Of a stretch of DNA of 64,000 bases, positions 20,817-33,486 are shown one piece after another; the first letter of the stretch is position 1; each line of letters starts with the position of its first letter. Origin of the DNA: Cricetomys ansorgei (Eukaryota; Chordata; Mammalia; Rodentia; Nesomyidae). Location of the stretch: assembly GCA_026225945.1 (NCBI GenBank), contig JAMJFZ010002884.1, positions 1,178,001 through 1,242,000 of the forward strand, written 5' to 3'. The notes under the pieces were generated by a model. That model saw nothing but the letters and a program-made list of their open reading frames with translations. It had not been told where the DNA came from and ran no database searches. The position numbers were made by a program, and so were the translations under genes.

Positions 20817-21364
20817 AATAGTAAATTAGTTAATGTAAAAAATGAAAGACGACGACTGACTATCATGTTAGGATTTCCAAATTCTAGATGGCATCATTTA
20901 CATGTAGAAATGAGAAAACAAGAGGAAATTACCCAAGAAATAATCCAAGAAAAACCTCCAGACCTGAAGGGTATAAATGTCCCTCCTGGGAGAACATGCC
21001 AAGTGTCAAGTGTAATAATAAAAATAGATGACACTGGAACACACGGTAGTGAAATTTTAGAACACCATGGGCTACAAGTGAAAACACAGACTCAAGGTAG
21101 CACTGGGCCAGTGCTTTCAGAATTTAAGGACAAATACTCTCCAACATAGTAGTTTCTACCAAGGCAAACTCAAGGAGAGAATTTCAAAGTATGTCAGACA
21201 TGAAAGTGTTTAATTAACAATGTTCTTCCTCAAGTAGTCATACACAGTATTTTCCAGAAGTTGTGTAATCAAGGAAAAGAAGCCTACTCAAAAAAGGAAG
21301 AGTGAGGACTATCAACTTTTCAGGGATTCCTCCAAAAACTTATGGGCTTTATACTAGGCTTCAT
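20817..21364. other. No recognised feature
   Basis: The 111-codon frame at 20814-21149 is the longest here but starts in the SINE tail and has no recognisable domain, hydrophobic pattern or neighbour support. I treat it as chance. Confidence 0.4.
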
Positions 21365-21534
21365 TTTTTTTTTTTTTTTTTTTTTTTTTTTGGTTTTCCA
21401 AGACAGGATTTCTCTGTTGTAACTCTGGCTGTCCTGGAATTCACTCTGTAGACCAGGCTGGCCTTGAACTTACAGGAGGCATAACTCTGCCTCCTGAGTT
21501 CTGGGATTAAAGGCGGGCACCACCATCACCCACC
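21365..21534 (-). repeat. B1 SINE, minus strand, nearly full length
   Basis: A 27-T run is followed by 'gacaggatttctctgttgtaactc' and ends 'gggattaaaggcgggcaccacc'. The long pure tail suggests a fairly young copy. Confidence 0.92.
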
Positions 21535-23764
21535 TAAGTTTTCTTTCCTTTTTCTTTTATTTTTTTTTCCATCTCTTTTTTGGTGGGGTGGCTAGGTTTC
21601 TTCTCAACAGAGGGTAAAGCACATAAAACTGTTTGCAAGGAAACATTCAGCAGGAATGGTTGAATAGGATTTTCATGATTAGCGTAAGGCATCCAGAAAT
21701 TTTTCAAGGAAATCTTTCTCAAAATAGCAAGAAGACACCTAAAGATGTTTTAAATGGATGAAGATGCTCTAGGATTGCACTTTAGCCACTCTCATAGCAG
21801 AAATTCTAAGATAATATAAATGTTATTGGTGGGCAGATTGCTGTGTGGCAACCAGGCTGTCTAAACTACAAGTCACAGGTAGGGATAGATGTTTCAGAAA
21901 AACAGAAAACTAGATAAACTCGATTCTGCTATTTTTCTTCCCCTTACCACACTCAGATGGCCATTGACAGCAAGTTATCCTTATCATGCCAGCAAGTACC
22001 ATCACTTCAGACAAACCTGTCCTCCACTTACCAATACCAGTCTCCAGATCCATTAACTAATTAACTAATACAAGCAAACTAATATCAACTAACTAATACC
22101 ATCTCTTGCTCTTGCCAATGATTTTCAGCTAATTATTAGATGTCTGCTAAATAGCTGTGTTCTGGAAATCTACTAAAAATATTTTCAAACTCAAATTCAA
22201 TCTTCAAATTTTGTAACATACACAGTCGTCTATTTCACTAGTACTCAAAACTACCTGTAAACTTGCATCCAAAATTATATCAGTGTCTTCCTACAGCCTA
22301 GCTATTCACATAGTCATGGTGAGTCATAAATTCTGATGCCCGAAGAAATGAAGAAATAGACAAAAATATCATATTTTAAAATTTATTATGGTTACTATGT
22401 CTTGGAGTATGAGGGCCTAGAAATAATTTCAAACAGCATCGAGGAAATTAATGGTTAATGAATCATCTTCTAAAATATGCTCCTAACATAAAATCTAGCA
22501 TTTTCAGAATTAAAGCTCCAAGAAAGGTTCAAGTCCACTTTAACAAGATGCACTATTATAATCTGATATCATAAATGACTGAAAAAGAATATGTTATTCA
22601 GTCGAACAGACAAAAGAATAACGCTCATTCAAATCATTTATATCGGTACTCCAAGTCACATTAAAACATGTGGGCCAATGTAACTGGCAATAGAATCTTG
22701 ACCAGAATAACCCTTGAGTCACCTCAGGTCATTCTGAGCAAACACACTGGACAATTCCATAGCTTTGAAATCTAAGAAAAGTGATAGGGGACTGAGGGAC
22801 TTCAGTAAACACTGCGAGTACATAGCTCATGTTTAGAGATATCAAATTCACATTGTGAACTTTAGCACAAATCTCACAGCAACTTGGGGGTGGGTAGTAT
22901 TCTAATTCTGGGAATCGGGTTTACCAAAGTAGTCTGAGGACTAGACCTAAATCAAGTGTAAGCCCGTATATAAAGTCTAAATTGGATAATACAACAGAAT
23001 ATAAAAATAAATACATTCCAATATATAAGGTAAGGATATTATTTTGGTCCTCAGTAATGCCCACTGAAGCCAGGAACTCATTTTGGTATGCTGACTACAG
23101 TGGCAAGAGCCCAATGCTCAATGCCACATTCTCTGAGGGGCAGGAGGCAATGCCATAACATTCCACAAATGTCCTTTCACACGGTAAAAATATTTCTGAC
23201 AGTCACTCATCCCAAACCTTCCTGTTCATAACAGTATCAGCTGGTGTGTCACTCATAGTGACAGGAAAGGAGAGAGGGAAAGATGGCTATTGTGAGGAAC
23301 ATTAAATCACTGCAGGATGATAAAGGAGTTAAAGATGTGCCATCTCAAAATGTGCCATATTGGTGTTTTGATCACTTCAAGATAAAATCACTGAAGGAAC
23401 TGTGAATGAATGAAGGACCATTTGGTCTGTCTTCCTCTATGTGTATCAAGCTATAAAAGTTATTTTTGGGGGGCTGTATTTCACATACCAGGACTAGAAA
23501 ACAATAGTCTGGACCACCAGATGATACCAATAATAGGGACTACAACGAAACAAAATAAAAAATCTGAAGAAAATCTTATCTTCCACTAAAAATCATAAAT
23601 TCCCACTCACCATAGATCTCTTGGTAGCATTGCTAGAATTGACTACCATAGGCCACATACCAATTTGTCCCATTATTTGTTCACGCATTCATTATGTTTT
23701 TATTATTTCTTTGGAGTTCACCATATTGTGAAGAGCCCATGAGCATGAAAACACTACTAAAACC
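21535..23764. other. Unique-looking DNA
   Basis: No gene is recognised. A short imperfect 'aactaataccag' type repetition lies at 22050-22105. Confidence 0.35.
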
Positions 23765-23874
23765 TGGGGTTGGTGAAATGGTTCAGTGGTTAGGAGTACC
23801 TACTGTTATTGCAGAGGACCTGTGTTCCCAGCATGCACAAGGTTACTCACAATTGTCTGTACCACTAATTCTAG
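23765..23874 (+). repeat. B3-like SINE, 3'-truncated
   Basis: 'ggttggtgaaatggttcagtggttaggag' is a B2/B3 head; the copy stops at the start of the URR1 element. Confidence 0.65.
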
Positions 23875-23876
23875 AA

Positions 23877-24135
23877 TAGTGGTTCTCAACCTTCCTGATG
23901 CTGTGACGCTTAATTACAGTTCCTCATATTGTGGTGACCCATAACTGTAAAATGATTTTTCTTAGCTGGGTGGTGGTGGTGCACACCTTTAATCCCAGCA
24001 TTCTGGAGGCAGAGGCAGGTGGATCTCTGTGTGTTTGAGACCAGCCTGGTCTACAGGGTGAGTTCCAGGACAACCAGAGAAACCCGGTCTCCAAAAAAAA
24101 TTGTTGCTACTTCATGATATAAACAAAGAAATATT
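23877..24135 (+). mobile_element. URR1 hAT-type DNA transposon, split by B1
   Basis: 'tagtggttctcaaccttcc' is the terminal inverted repeat start of URR1. The text runs to about 23964, is interrupted by a B1, and resumes with 'ttgttgctacttcatga' at 24101. The right terminal repeat is not seen, so the copy is incomplete. Confidence 0.8.
23965..24100 (+). repeat. B1 SINE nested in URR1
   Basis: 'gctgggtggtggtggtgcacacc' to an A tail at 24093-24100. It is a full-length B1 inserted in a DNA transposon. Confidence 0.92.
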
Positions 24136-25794
24136 GTCTTTTTAAGTATGAAATAGTCATTATTAGGAACTTACTTGGTTAACTTTATAGAAATAGTACT
24201 GCCAATAGGTTTGTACATTTGGATATCCCAAGCTGTGAACTATATAAAAATGTGCCACAGCTGTGAACTTTTCAGTATTTACACTTAACTCCAGAGTAAG
24301 AACTTTTGTTTGAAGAAGACAAAATATTGAATAAACACACCTTGGGCCATCTTAAAAAAGAACAACACAGTCTCAGAATTGCACTTCAGGTGGTTCATAT
24401 GAGGAGGGAATAGAACAAATCGAAAGAATCCGTTTTCTTCCTTGCCATGCCCAAGTGTTAACAATCTCCTGAAACACAGAAACAACACGCAGTTCTTTCT
24501 GCTTTTAATCCTTCCAACTGATCCCAATTTGGTCTATGCACAGTTGTTTTGTAGCCACAGGAATTACTTTTCTCTGTTTGTTGTTTGTCTGTCTGTTTGT
24601 TTTGCTACTGGGTTTTTCATTTGATTGTTTGTTGTTTTGTTTTATTGGCCTAAAACTCCCTAGCTCATATAGGCTGGTCTCCAACTCACAGCAATGCTCC
24701 TATCTCACCCACATAATATTGTCTGTAAGCAATCCAAATGATGGTTGTGACCATACTAATCTGAGTTTTTGTCTTTCATTTTGTTAAGCCACCATGATTT
24801 TCTGCATTATGCCTGTTTGATTTTGACATGAGCTGACAAACTGAAACAGGAAGGAAACCCTTACTCCACAGTTGTCTGAGAATTTGTATTAACTTTGTTC
24901 TCCCCAGGCCTCCGGATCAACTGCTGCTTCTGGGTGGCTTCTGCCAGTTATTCAGATCTGGTATCTAGCTTGACTGATATGCAGAAAATCCTTTACTAGA
25001 GTTCTGTCAAGATAAGATTGACAACTCATTGTAACCAGAGCATTTAAACATAAACCAAAGGATAATAAAGCACATGCAGAAATAAAGAATGATAACATCT
25101 CAGAGTAAACTTGTTTTAATTTAAAGCCTCTTCAGTTTGACTAATGCAGTTTCAAAACAATGCAACTTCCTTTCCTTCCTCTCACTCTTTCTAGGAAAAC
25201 AAAGGCATCTTTAAACTCAGACTTTCCACTCAGCAGAGGAGATGCCATTTTAAGATAGCCAGAATCCTGTCTGGTTAGGAGGCAGTCTTCTGGTTTACCT
25301 CCTCACTGACCCCCCATCATCCTAAGTCTCCATTTGGCAGATATGCTAACTCTTTTAAGTCCAGCCTTACTCAGCCCTTTCTCAGTAGTTGGCATTCTTC
25401 AAAAGGAAGGCTAATTCTTCACTTATGAGCTACATACTAATTATTGACCTTCCAATTACAGATTTCACTGGGTTCAGAGGTCTTTGACCCTATTATTGTA
25501 ATTCATTTCCTTCATTGTTGTTCAGTTCATTAGGACAAATTCAGCAATTCAATGAAATTCTTTTCTTCACATTTTAGGCATGTTTGTTCTCTTGGCTTAT
25601 TTACCTGTTCCTTTTAAGAGCCCTGAGCTCTTTTCAGGACTACTTCCCAAATTCTGTTTGCTTGCCCCCTGGCTCATTCTTCGAGATCACTGGCAAGCCA
25701 TCAGCCCACTGGGTAGTCAAGACATTCCAGGTTACCAAACATGCTGGCTTCTCTGTAACTACAGAATGTAATTTCCTAGAAGCCATCACCATTA
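24136..25794. other. Mostly unrecognised DNA
   Basis: A (TTTG/TTGT)-rich patch lies at 24575-24645, followed by text resembling an antisense B1 remnant (24650-24760). Frames at 24285-24787 are not supported as genes. Confidence 0.35.
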
Positions 25795-25890
25795 TTAAAA
25801 AATGTTTTTTCTACCATGCATGTCCTGGAAATCGAGTTCAAGTTGTTAGATTCCCAACAAACACCTTAACCTGCTGAGCTAACACATCAC
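25795..25890 (-). repeat. tRNA-type SINE fragment, minus strand
   Basis: 'ctggaaatcgagttcaagttg…ccttaacctgctgagctaac' is the complement of a B2/B4-type head. Confidence 0.5.
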
Positions 25891-26247
25891 TATTTTTGAT
25901 ACCTAAAATTATTTATGTCCCCACTAAATAAGTAATATTATAAAAAAAACCTATTTCTTCTTGCCCAAATATTTGTCTATTCTACTTAGTGAGTTAACAC
26001 AAAGTTAACTGATTTGCTAGAAATTAGTCAGGAAAATCAGCCAGAGTGAATTGGAGAAAAGTGATGGTACCATCATTACTAGTCAAAGTATAAATAACTA
26101 ATATATAGGTAATACAAAGACTTGGCCTTCAAAGAAGTGGAGTACTTAGTAAATTCAACTTGTGTCAGAATATTATTACATTTAGCACATTTCTTAACCA
26201 AGAATAAAGACACAGGCCATCACAGTCAAATACCTTGTCTGAAAATA

Positions 26248-26310
26248 TAAAACATACAAATATAAATATAAAACATACAAATATAAATATAAACAAACAA
26301 ATATAAATAA
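26248..26310. repeat. Short AT-rich tandem repeat, 21-bp unit
   Basis: Three tandem units of the type 'aacatacaaatataaatat' are present, the third with a small change. Confidence 0.8.
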
Positions 26311-26325
26311 TTGTTTAAATTGACT

Positions 26326-26687
26326 AATGTCTCTATTTCTTTTCTATTCCTGTGACAAAACACCATGACCAAGGCAACTTACAAAAGAGTTTTACTGAGG
26401 GCTTACAGTTTAAGAGGGTGAGTCCATAATCATCATGGCAAGAAGTATGGCAACAAGCAGGCAGACCTAGTGCTGGAACAGTAATTGGGATCTTATGTAC
26501 GACCCAAGAGACAGAGAGAGCTACCCAGGAATAGTGTGAGCATTGGAAGCTTCAAATCCCACCCCCAGTGACAACCTCCTTCAACAAGACCCATGAATCC
26601 CAACTCTTACTTAGTTCAACCGACCAGGGACCAAACATTCAACTAAATGAGTCTATGGAGGCCATTCTCATTCAAACCACCACAATA
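26326..26687 (-). mobile_element. ORR1-like MaLR LTR, minus strand
   Basis: The reverse complement begins TTGTGGTGGTTTGAATG and ends with GTCACAGGAATAG. It is the same family as 18091-18495 in opposite orientation. Confidence 0.7.
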
Positions 26688-26914
26688 GAGGTACGATATT
26701 TGTAGAACACTCATGGTATTTTTAGATCAACTTGCCTTTGAAGGATTCATATGACTATTTGAGCATGCTTCTTATCTCTTAGAAATTATGGCTGACTATA
26801 GTCCAAATCCATTCTTGCTGATTTCCCTCCCCCCACACTGTCTGTACTCAAGCCAAACAACTCACTGAAATTGTAATTTTATCATAAGATAATCTGCCTA
26901 TGAACCTATAGCAA

Positions 26915-27230
26915 CTTTCCTTCACCTTTAAAATAAAATGCAAAACATTTCACACAAATTTCAAGCTTCTATATAATCTTGTCCTTACTGACTATTACCA
27001 TTTCAGTTTAAGGTAACGACCAAACTCTCTTCTCAATCTTTAGCCATACTGAACTTCAAGTTACTTAAGCTTACCTTATATCTTTAAAAAGAATGTTATT
27101 TCCTTCCAGAACATTTTTTACCCAACATTTACATGACTTAGGGTTACATGACATTACATCAGAGTTCTTTTCTTTCACTTAGGGTAAACAAGCAAATTGT
27201 TATAACTCTAGTTCTTTTCTCATTGTGTGC
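26915..27230 (+). repeat. L2 LINE 3' remnant
   Basis: The order 'aaaataaaatgcaaaac…ttcaagcttctatataatcttg…ccatactgaacttcaag' follows the L2 3' region. It is an ancient, diverged copy. Confidence 0.6.
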
Positions 27231-27709
27231 AAAGTTTCTTTCATTTGCAGTCATACATTTATCTGATCATTTAATTTTTTAATGTTTGTTGCTCTACTAA
27301 AGGCATCAGGAGAGTAAGAAATGTATATATTTTATTGTCACATTGTAGTGTTTATCATGGAAACTTGCATATTTTAAAGTGAGTGACAAGTGGGAAATTT
27401 ATTATCAAAATGTATAGTTTTATTTAAATAGAGGAGATTAGAAAAAAATAGTCAGTTTAAAAAGAAGTGCCTGTTTTAGTGTATAATTATAACTTCCAAT
27501 ACAATTCTAAAATTTTTTAGAGAAACATTCTCATGGTATTCTCATCAAATATTTCTTGATACCTTTGGTTAATAAAAATTAATATGATCTATGTGGTTTT
27601 CAAATATTTCTGGTTGTAGTTCTTACTGGTTAAGGATAATATTCCTAACACACATCCTCAGATACAGACATAATTTAACTTATAAAGGAAGCTTCAGGGA
27701 AGAATATAT
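27231..27709. other. No recognised feature
   Basis: AT-rich unique-looking sequence. Confidence 0.35.
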
Positions 27710-27785
27710 AAGGTTTGGGCACAGTTGTAGCAGAGCACTTACTTGCCTGACACATATAAGGCTCTGGTTTTGACTTCACAATGTT
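27710..27785 (+). repeat. ID SINE, diverged
   Basis: 'cagttgtagcagagcacttacttgcctgacacatataaggctctgg' keeps the ID order, without a clear A tail. Confidence 0.55.
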
Positions 27786-28611
27786 TCTGAAAGAAAATTG
27801 GAAAGATGAACATTTGGTCCTTATACATTATACAGTAACATAAATGAGCTGCAGACAAGTCTGTCTCCTTTGTTTCTAAAATGAAGCCTTCCAAAAGTTG
27901 ATCATGATGCTACATTAAAAGGTAACCTATCTGATGTAACTACTCCAAGCAAACAGAATCTTGACTGGTAAGGTATCTGTTTTAACCTGACACTGACAAA
28001 AACAAAGTCCAAAGATTTTGCTAACTTTCTAAATACTGCTGGCCATCAGCCAAAGTAAGCATGCTGTACATATAGTCACTAAACAAAGAGAAGGAAACAT
28101 TAAGAAGTTCTTGATCAGGAAAACCGTGTCTACTATTTTTTCCTCAGAGCTTCTGGAGTGCTGACGATATAGGCAAGCTTCCATTCAAAAGAATCCAGGA
28201 TCCTAGCAGGAAAATCAGAGGCTCTGTAACTCAATCTTTTTGCCATTATGCTAAAGCAAGAACCAAATGGAACTTCTCCTGAATTACTGGGAAATAAATG
28301 AAGCTCTATTTTACTATTTGGGTCTCTGGAATGTGCAGCATTTTTTAAAATCATAGTGTTTTAATAACTAGTTTTGAACCAATTTTTATCATTTGTTGGG
28401 GCAAATTTGAAAAATTAACCTTCTTTTCTTGAAAAATTGACTTCTTTTTTTGTATAATCTTTAGGGTAGAATGTTTTCCTCTCCTTTTCCTAAAAATTGA
28501 AAATAAATTCTTCTCTCATCCAATACATCTCCACCAATGTTTCCCCTCCTTCCACTTCTCCAGTTTTAAATTAAGCATGGTTCTAAAATAGTATCTGAGA
28601 TTTTCTTCTTT
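27786..28611. other. No recognised feature
   Basis: No gene or clear repeat is seen; the 73-codon frame at 28133-28354 has no supporting features. Confidence 0.35.
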
Positions 28612-28682
28612 CATTTTTGATGTTGAGGCTTGAACCCAGGGCCTTTCACATGCTAAATATACACTTTATCACTTATCTTTCC
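28612..28682 (-). repeat. ID SINE fragment, minus strand
   Basis: 'gaggcttgaacccagggcctttcacatgctaaatatacac' is the complement of the ID body. Confidence 0.65.
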
Positions 28683-28730
28683 CTTCTACCAAGCCCTCAC
28701 TTTGGGGATTCTATTAAAACTATTTCAAGA

Positions 28731-28951
28731 GGCTGGAAAGAGAGCTCAGCACTTAAAAGTATATACTGCTCTTGCAGAAGGCATGAGTTCAATTCCCAGT
28801 ACCCATATCAGGTGGCTCACAACTGCTTGTAACTTTAGCTCCAAGGGATACGATGCACTTTTCTGGCCTCTGCAGACACATTCATTCATGCTCACATAAT
28901 CAGACACAGACACACATATAAGTAATTAAAATAAAATAAATCTTTAAAAAA
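28731..28951 (+). repeat. B3 SINE, full length
   Basis: From 'ggctggaaagagagctcagc' to 'aaataaatctttaaaaa'; near-repeats 'tatttcaag' and 'tattttgaag' flank it as a likely target duplication. Confidence 0.85.
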
Positions 28952-29767
28952 TATTTTGAAGGCATTAACACAAAATATTTTTGTCTTCTTATGCATTTTA
29001 TTTTGTCATACCAAATGAGTTCTCCACTGTGTTTTCTAGCTGGTTATGGAAATGTTTATGAAAGCAGGTAATCTTTTTAAACTCTCATTATAATGGCATT
29101 TCATTTAAATTCTCCTGGATTAGGAAATCAGCCCATTTATAGATATTAATTGTGTCTCCTGAACTCCAATATTTCTGTTTCTTACTTTATTGCACTGCCT
29201 GTGTAATAAAAAAAAATTCAATTTTAATGGTCTTAGAAGATCTTTTTATCTTGTTCTGGATTTTCAGGGGGCAATACCTCTGGTGTTTTACCACTCTATA
29301 TGATGCTGTCTGCTTGATTTAAGAAAGACAATTTTTCATCGCAGGATGAACAAAAGAATATACAGTCTTCTTTGTGAATTGTCATGCCATTCCTGCTTTT
29401 GGAATCTTCTCTATAGCATTTCAAACTTAGCATATGTGCTACGCTAGAAATAAAACTGGCCTGTCATATTTAAATGTCTTAAATCAGTTTGAGGGGAAAG
29501 GTCAATCTGTGTTTAAAAGGAGTCTGCATGAATAGTAGAGATAGAGAAGACTACAGCAGATTCTAAAATATTCAATGTGAAGCAGTATGGTAATAAAGAT
29601 TTTTTCTGTGGACAGGAGCCCTTCATGCAGAAAAGAAGTGGAGGAACTGGAAACTTGGTTGCATGGGGAACTTTTAACTGATCAGGAGCTTGACATTTCA
29701 GTAGAAAATAAACCCAATGGTAAATGAATCAAAAAGCTTTTTTGCCCTATTAATGAATAGTAGGAAA
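28952..29767. other. No recognised feature
   Basis: Unique-looking DNA with no gene or clear repeat. Confidence 0.35.
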
Positions 29768-29985
29768 AGAGAGGCTGGAGTGATGTTTTAGTGGTTGAGA
29801 ACACTTGCTGTTCTTGCAGGGGACCCAGGTTCAGTTACCAACACCGACATGATGGCTCACAGCCATCCATAATTCCTGTTCCAGGAAATCCAACTCCCTC
29901 TTCTCACCTCTGAGAGTACATGGTTTGCAGGCAAAATGCTCAGGCACATATAAAGGTAAATAAAATAAAAACTTTAAATTTAGAA
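29768..29985 (+). repeat. B3 SINE
   Basis: 'gaggctggagtgatgttttagtgg' head, 'catgatggctcacagcc' middle and an 'aaataaaataaaaac' tail. Confidence 0.85.
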
Positions 29986-30472
29986 AAGAAAATTAGGCAA
30001 AGAATTACCACTATTCTCCAAATCTATTTAGTAACATTAAGAAAGAGACATGTTGACACAAATGGGAGAAGAGGATAGTTAACAGCTGTTGGTGCCAGGA
30101 GAATATAGAAGGAAAGAGTGTTTGTGGCTTGGCCATTAATGATTGTCAGGTGAGATAAAGCCTGCTGTAAGGATGCTATGGAGAGAGAAAAGTTCAATGG
30201 TTGGAAGTATCATAGTTAAAATTAAAATTAAAAAAAGGTTTACTTGTGTACTGAAAGAAATATCAATCTTTATTTAATAACAAATGAACCTAATGAACCA
30301 AGAAGATATCCTATGTAATTGTTAATATTTCATTTTGTATGTGTTACATATCTAGGCAAATATGTGCTTTATGTAATAAATGTTTAATGTTTACCCATTA
30401 TTCCTTCTGTGTAGAAAGGTTTTATTCATATTTCCAGAACACATTTCGGTGTTTAGAATCATTTTCTCATAT
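29986..30472. other. No recognised feature
   Basis: AT-rich sequence without a gene or clear repeat. Confidence 0.35.
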
Positions 30473-30609
30473 AGGCATGGTATATAGTGGCTATAATCAG
30501 TATTTGGAAGGTCGATGTAGAAGAACTGCCATGAGTTGAGACCAGCCTGAATTACTTAATAGTCTCTAGGCCAGCCTGACCTATAGAATGAGACACTCTC
30601 AAAAAAAGT
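30473..30609 (+). repeat. B1 SINE, diverged
   Basis: 'ggcatggtatatagtggc … ggccagcctgacctatagaatgag … caaaaaaag' keeps the B1 order. Confidence 0.75.
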
Positions 30610-30644
30610 AAAATAAAACAGACAAATAAATAAATGAAACCCAG

Positions 30645-30828
30645 AGCCAGTAGAAGGTAGGATTGTTCAGTGGGTAAAGATGCTTGCCTCCAAGCCTAGC
30701 AAACTAGGGTTGATGCTTGGGACCTAAGAGAGAATAAATAGAATACCTCAAGATGTTCTATAACTCTATATGCACATTGTGACCCAGCTGCACTCCCACG
30801 TATATACACACAATCAATAAATGTCTGA
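30645..30828 (+). repeat. tRNA-derived SINE
   Basis: 'gtaggattgttcagtgggtaaagatgcttgcc' head with a CA-containing 3' end and 'caataaatg' tail, like the copy at 20626. Confidence 0.65.
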
Positions 30829-30976
30829 TTCTACATATGAAATAAATATTTTTAAATGTCCAAAATAAAAAAAAGTTAAGATCCTTTACTAAAATTTTGT
30901 CCTTTGTAATGTTTGAGTTATTTATTGTGTGAGTATTATCTTTTCAGTAGAATTTGATATATTAAAAATATTTTAT

Positions 30977-31100
30977 AGCCAGACATGGTACCACAGACAC
31001 ATTATCCTATCTAGTAGGAAGGCTAACGTAGAAAGATAGCAGTTTCAAGGCATCCAGAGCAAGTTCAAAGTCAGCTGGTGGGATCATTTCTGAAAAGAAG
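30977..31100 (+). repeat. Old B1-like SINE
   Basis: 'agccagacatggtaccacagacac … aggaaggctaac' follows the B1 left half at high divergence. A short AAT-rich microsatellite follows at 31168-31210. Confidence 0.5.
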
Positions 31101-31210
31101 TAGAGTTTAAATGTAATTTCATGGTACAGAACTTGCGTAACATGCTACAAACCCTGACTTTTATCTCTAATACTGAAAAATAATAATAGTAATAGTAATC
31201 ATAATAATAG

Positions 31211-31689
31211 CATATATTCATTGCGACAAATTCAAAAATGGGAAAGTACAAAAAGCAAAATTTGAAAATTCAGTAATCTCCCCTTTTCTACAGAAAGTAT
31301 CAACAGAAGAAAGCCCCCCTATGGATGACTGAATCCAAAGACAGCATAGGACCCTACATATAATATCTAGGTTCCCCTATTCATTCCTACTAAAAGTTCT
31401 AGCAACCTTAGCATATGACTTTTTTCCTTAAATAGAGAACTTCAACATTTTACTTAAAGAAGGGACTTTATGGCTTCCCCTTTATACATACATTCTTTTG
31501 TGCTGTGTGACCGCTATCAAGGATTTCTTGAATCCATGCCCTCTATTTGAGACAGGTAAGGTATATAGCACTGATATGCCAGATGATTCCCATCCTAGGC
31601 AAAAAGGAGGAGTATACTGTTAGATTTCACCATTGTATTCAGAAGATAGTACATTATAAAAATTATGATGTATTTCTTGACTGTTCCAT
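31211..31689. other. No recognised feature
   Basis: Unique-looking DNA. The frame at 31547-31975 runs into the TA microsatellite and is not supported. Confidence 0.35.
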
Positions 31690-31799
31690 TTTATTTTTAA
31701 GATGTATTTTTATTTTTATTCATGGGTATATGTATGTGTGCATATATGTATATATATATATATGTCTGTGTATGTGTACATGTATGTATGTATGTATAA

Positions 31800-31856
<57 letters not shown>

Positions 31857-31999
31857 ACTGTGATGCCAGAAACATTGGATCCCCTGAAGCTAGACTTCTA
31901 GACAGTTGCTGGCTGCCCAATATGAGTGCTCATGATCAAACTCAGGCACACTGGAAGAATAATACATGTTCTTAACTGTTGAATCATCTCTCCAGCTGC
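31690..31999 (-). repeat. B2/B3 SINE, minus, with expanded TA/TG tail region
   Basis: The SINE head complement ('tgaatcatctctccagc') is at 31979-31996. The tail side is invaded by a (TATG)n/(TA)n tract at 31725-31853. Confidence 0.75.
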
Positions 32000-33084
32000 C
32001 ACTCCCCTTTCACTTAATATTTTTCAACCATGTTTGACCATGTCTAACAGAAATAACATAAAGTCAACCCATGAATAAGGGACACTGCTGTGCCTGCCAC
32101 ATCCAACTCAATTACTTCCAGGAAGCCACCATTAACAATAATTTTCTATAGTATGTTTCTGTGCATATGCAAATACACATCAACAAAATGATTGTGATTT
32201 TGCTGTTTAATATGATCAAAATACACAGATTTTTATGAAATTTGCTTTTATCTGGACTATAATGTATGTCTTTCTGCATACACGTAGCAAATATCAGTAA
32301 TAAAAATATTCTTTGAAGAAAAGCCAAAAGGACCTAAATTCCTAAATTTTCTGCTTGAAGTTGACCATATCTGAACACTTTTCATAATTGTACCAAGTAT
32401 AAATCAGTTTAACATCATCTACCTTGTAGCAGCTATTGGAATGGTTAGCTAACATCTTAAATTAGCGATTTCCTGGTTTTAGCACATTAGGAGTTGTATC
32501 ACAAAATTATTTTCTACTCAGTCCTGGTGAGGGTCATTTATAAGTTTCTTGGGAGCAAGGCTCTGAAACTGAGAGATTGGACTTTCTTCAGGGCATGCTA
32601 TGTCTCCTATTTACAATGCATACTATTTATTATACTCACACTACAGTTGTCTTAAGCAGAACAGAGGAGAAATAAAGATAAGTTGTTCCGAAAATTAGTG
32701 GACATCAAAAATCACATGGAATTCTTCTGGGAAAAAGAAACAGCTAGGTTCCACACAAAGAATTTCAGATTGCATTGCTAGGGCCTGAAAATGTGCATTT
32801 CTAACAAGATTCCAGGTGATATAGCCTCTTCTGGTCCCAGGACCACACTTTCAGCACCGAGATCTCAAAGACTCATCTTCTTCATTCATTTTCCACTGCG
32901 TTTAACTTAAGACAAACAAACATTTCAGTACAGACTTCACCAAAAGTTTTATAAGTACGCAAAAGAAAGCATACATATAGAGTGCTTCTTAAACTCTAGC
33001 TGTTAAAATCTAACTGGGTAAGAAATGCTAAGCTCTTATGTCTGGATTGAAGCCCAACCTTCCTTTTTCCCAGGTTGATTTGGT
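32000..33084. other. No recognised feature
   Basis: Unique-looking DNA without a gene or clear repeat. Confidence 0.35.
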
Positions 33085-33210
33085 TCAATTTTTTTGTTGT
33101 TATTGTTGTTCACCAAAATTCATGTTGAAATTTAACCACCAGTGCAACAGTATTCTTAGGAGGTATGGCCTTTAGGAGATGCCTCCCAGGACTGATGAAG
33201 GTAGAGAATT
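33085..33210 (+). repeat. MaLR LTR 5' fragment (MST/MLT-like)
   Basis: 'caccaaaattcatgttgaaatttaaccaccagtgcaacag…aggaggtatggcctttagg' is the start of an MST/MLT-type LTR. It may be the 5' LTR of the element whose 3' LTR lies at 35440. Confidence 0.6.
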
Positions 33211-33486
33211 ATTTTTCAAAGAAAAAAAAATCTATGAGTAAAGCCTGATTCTCAGTTGCTTAAGTGGTCATGACAATGAAGATTACTTTGATAAAGTTTT
33301 ATAAGCAAATGAGGAACAAGGCATTAGAAACTGAAGGAAGGGCCATTTTTTAATTGTAAACTGGCACACAAAAGCTTGGCTGGAATTACAGCCATGTGGT
33401 ACTTTTGTACAAATTTGTGGGAAATCAAGCTTACTGATATTTAGCAGAGAAATTCTTAAGCAGCAATGTATCCAATACACTGTGTG

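Noticed and set aside
20814..21149. 111-codon plus-strand frame after a SINE tail
   Set aside because: No domain, signal or homologue was recognised, and an ORF of this length is expected by chance.
26248..26310. Three regular 21-bp units considered as a CRISPR-like array
   Set aside because: The units are directly adjacent with no spacers, AT-rich, and in rodent DNA.
31547..31975. 142-codon frame
   Set aside because: The middle is a TA microsatellite and the end is a B2-type SINE; no domain is seen.
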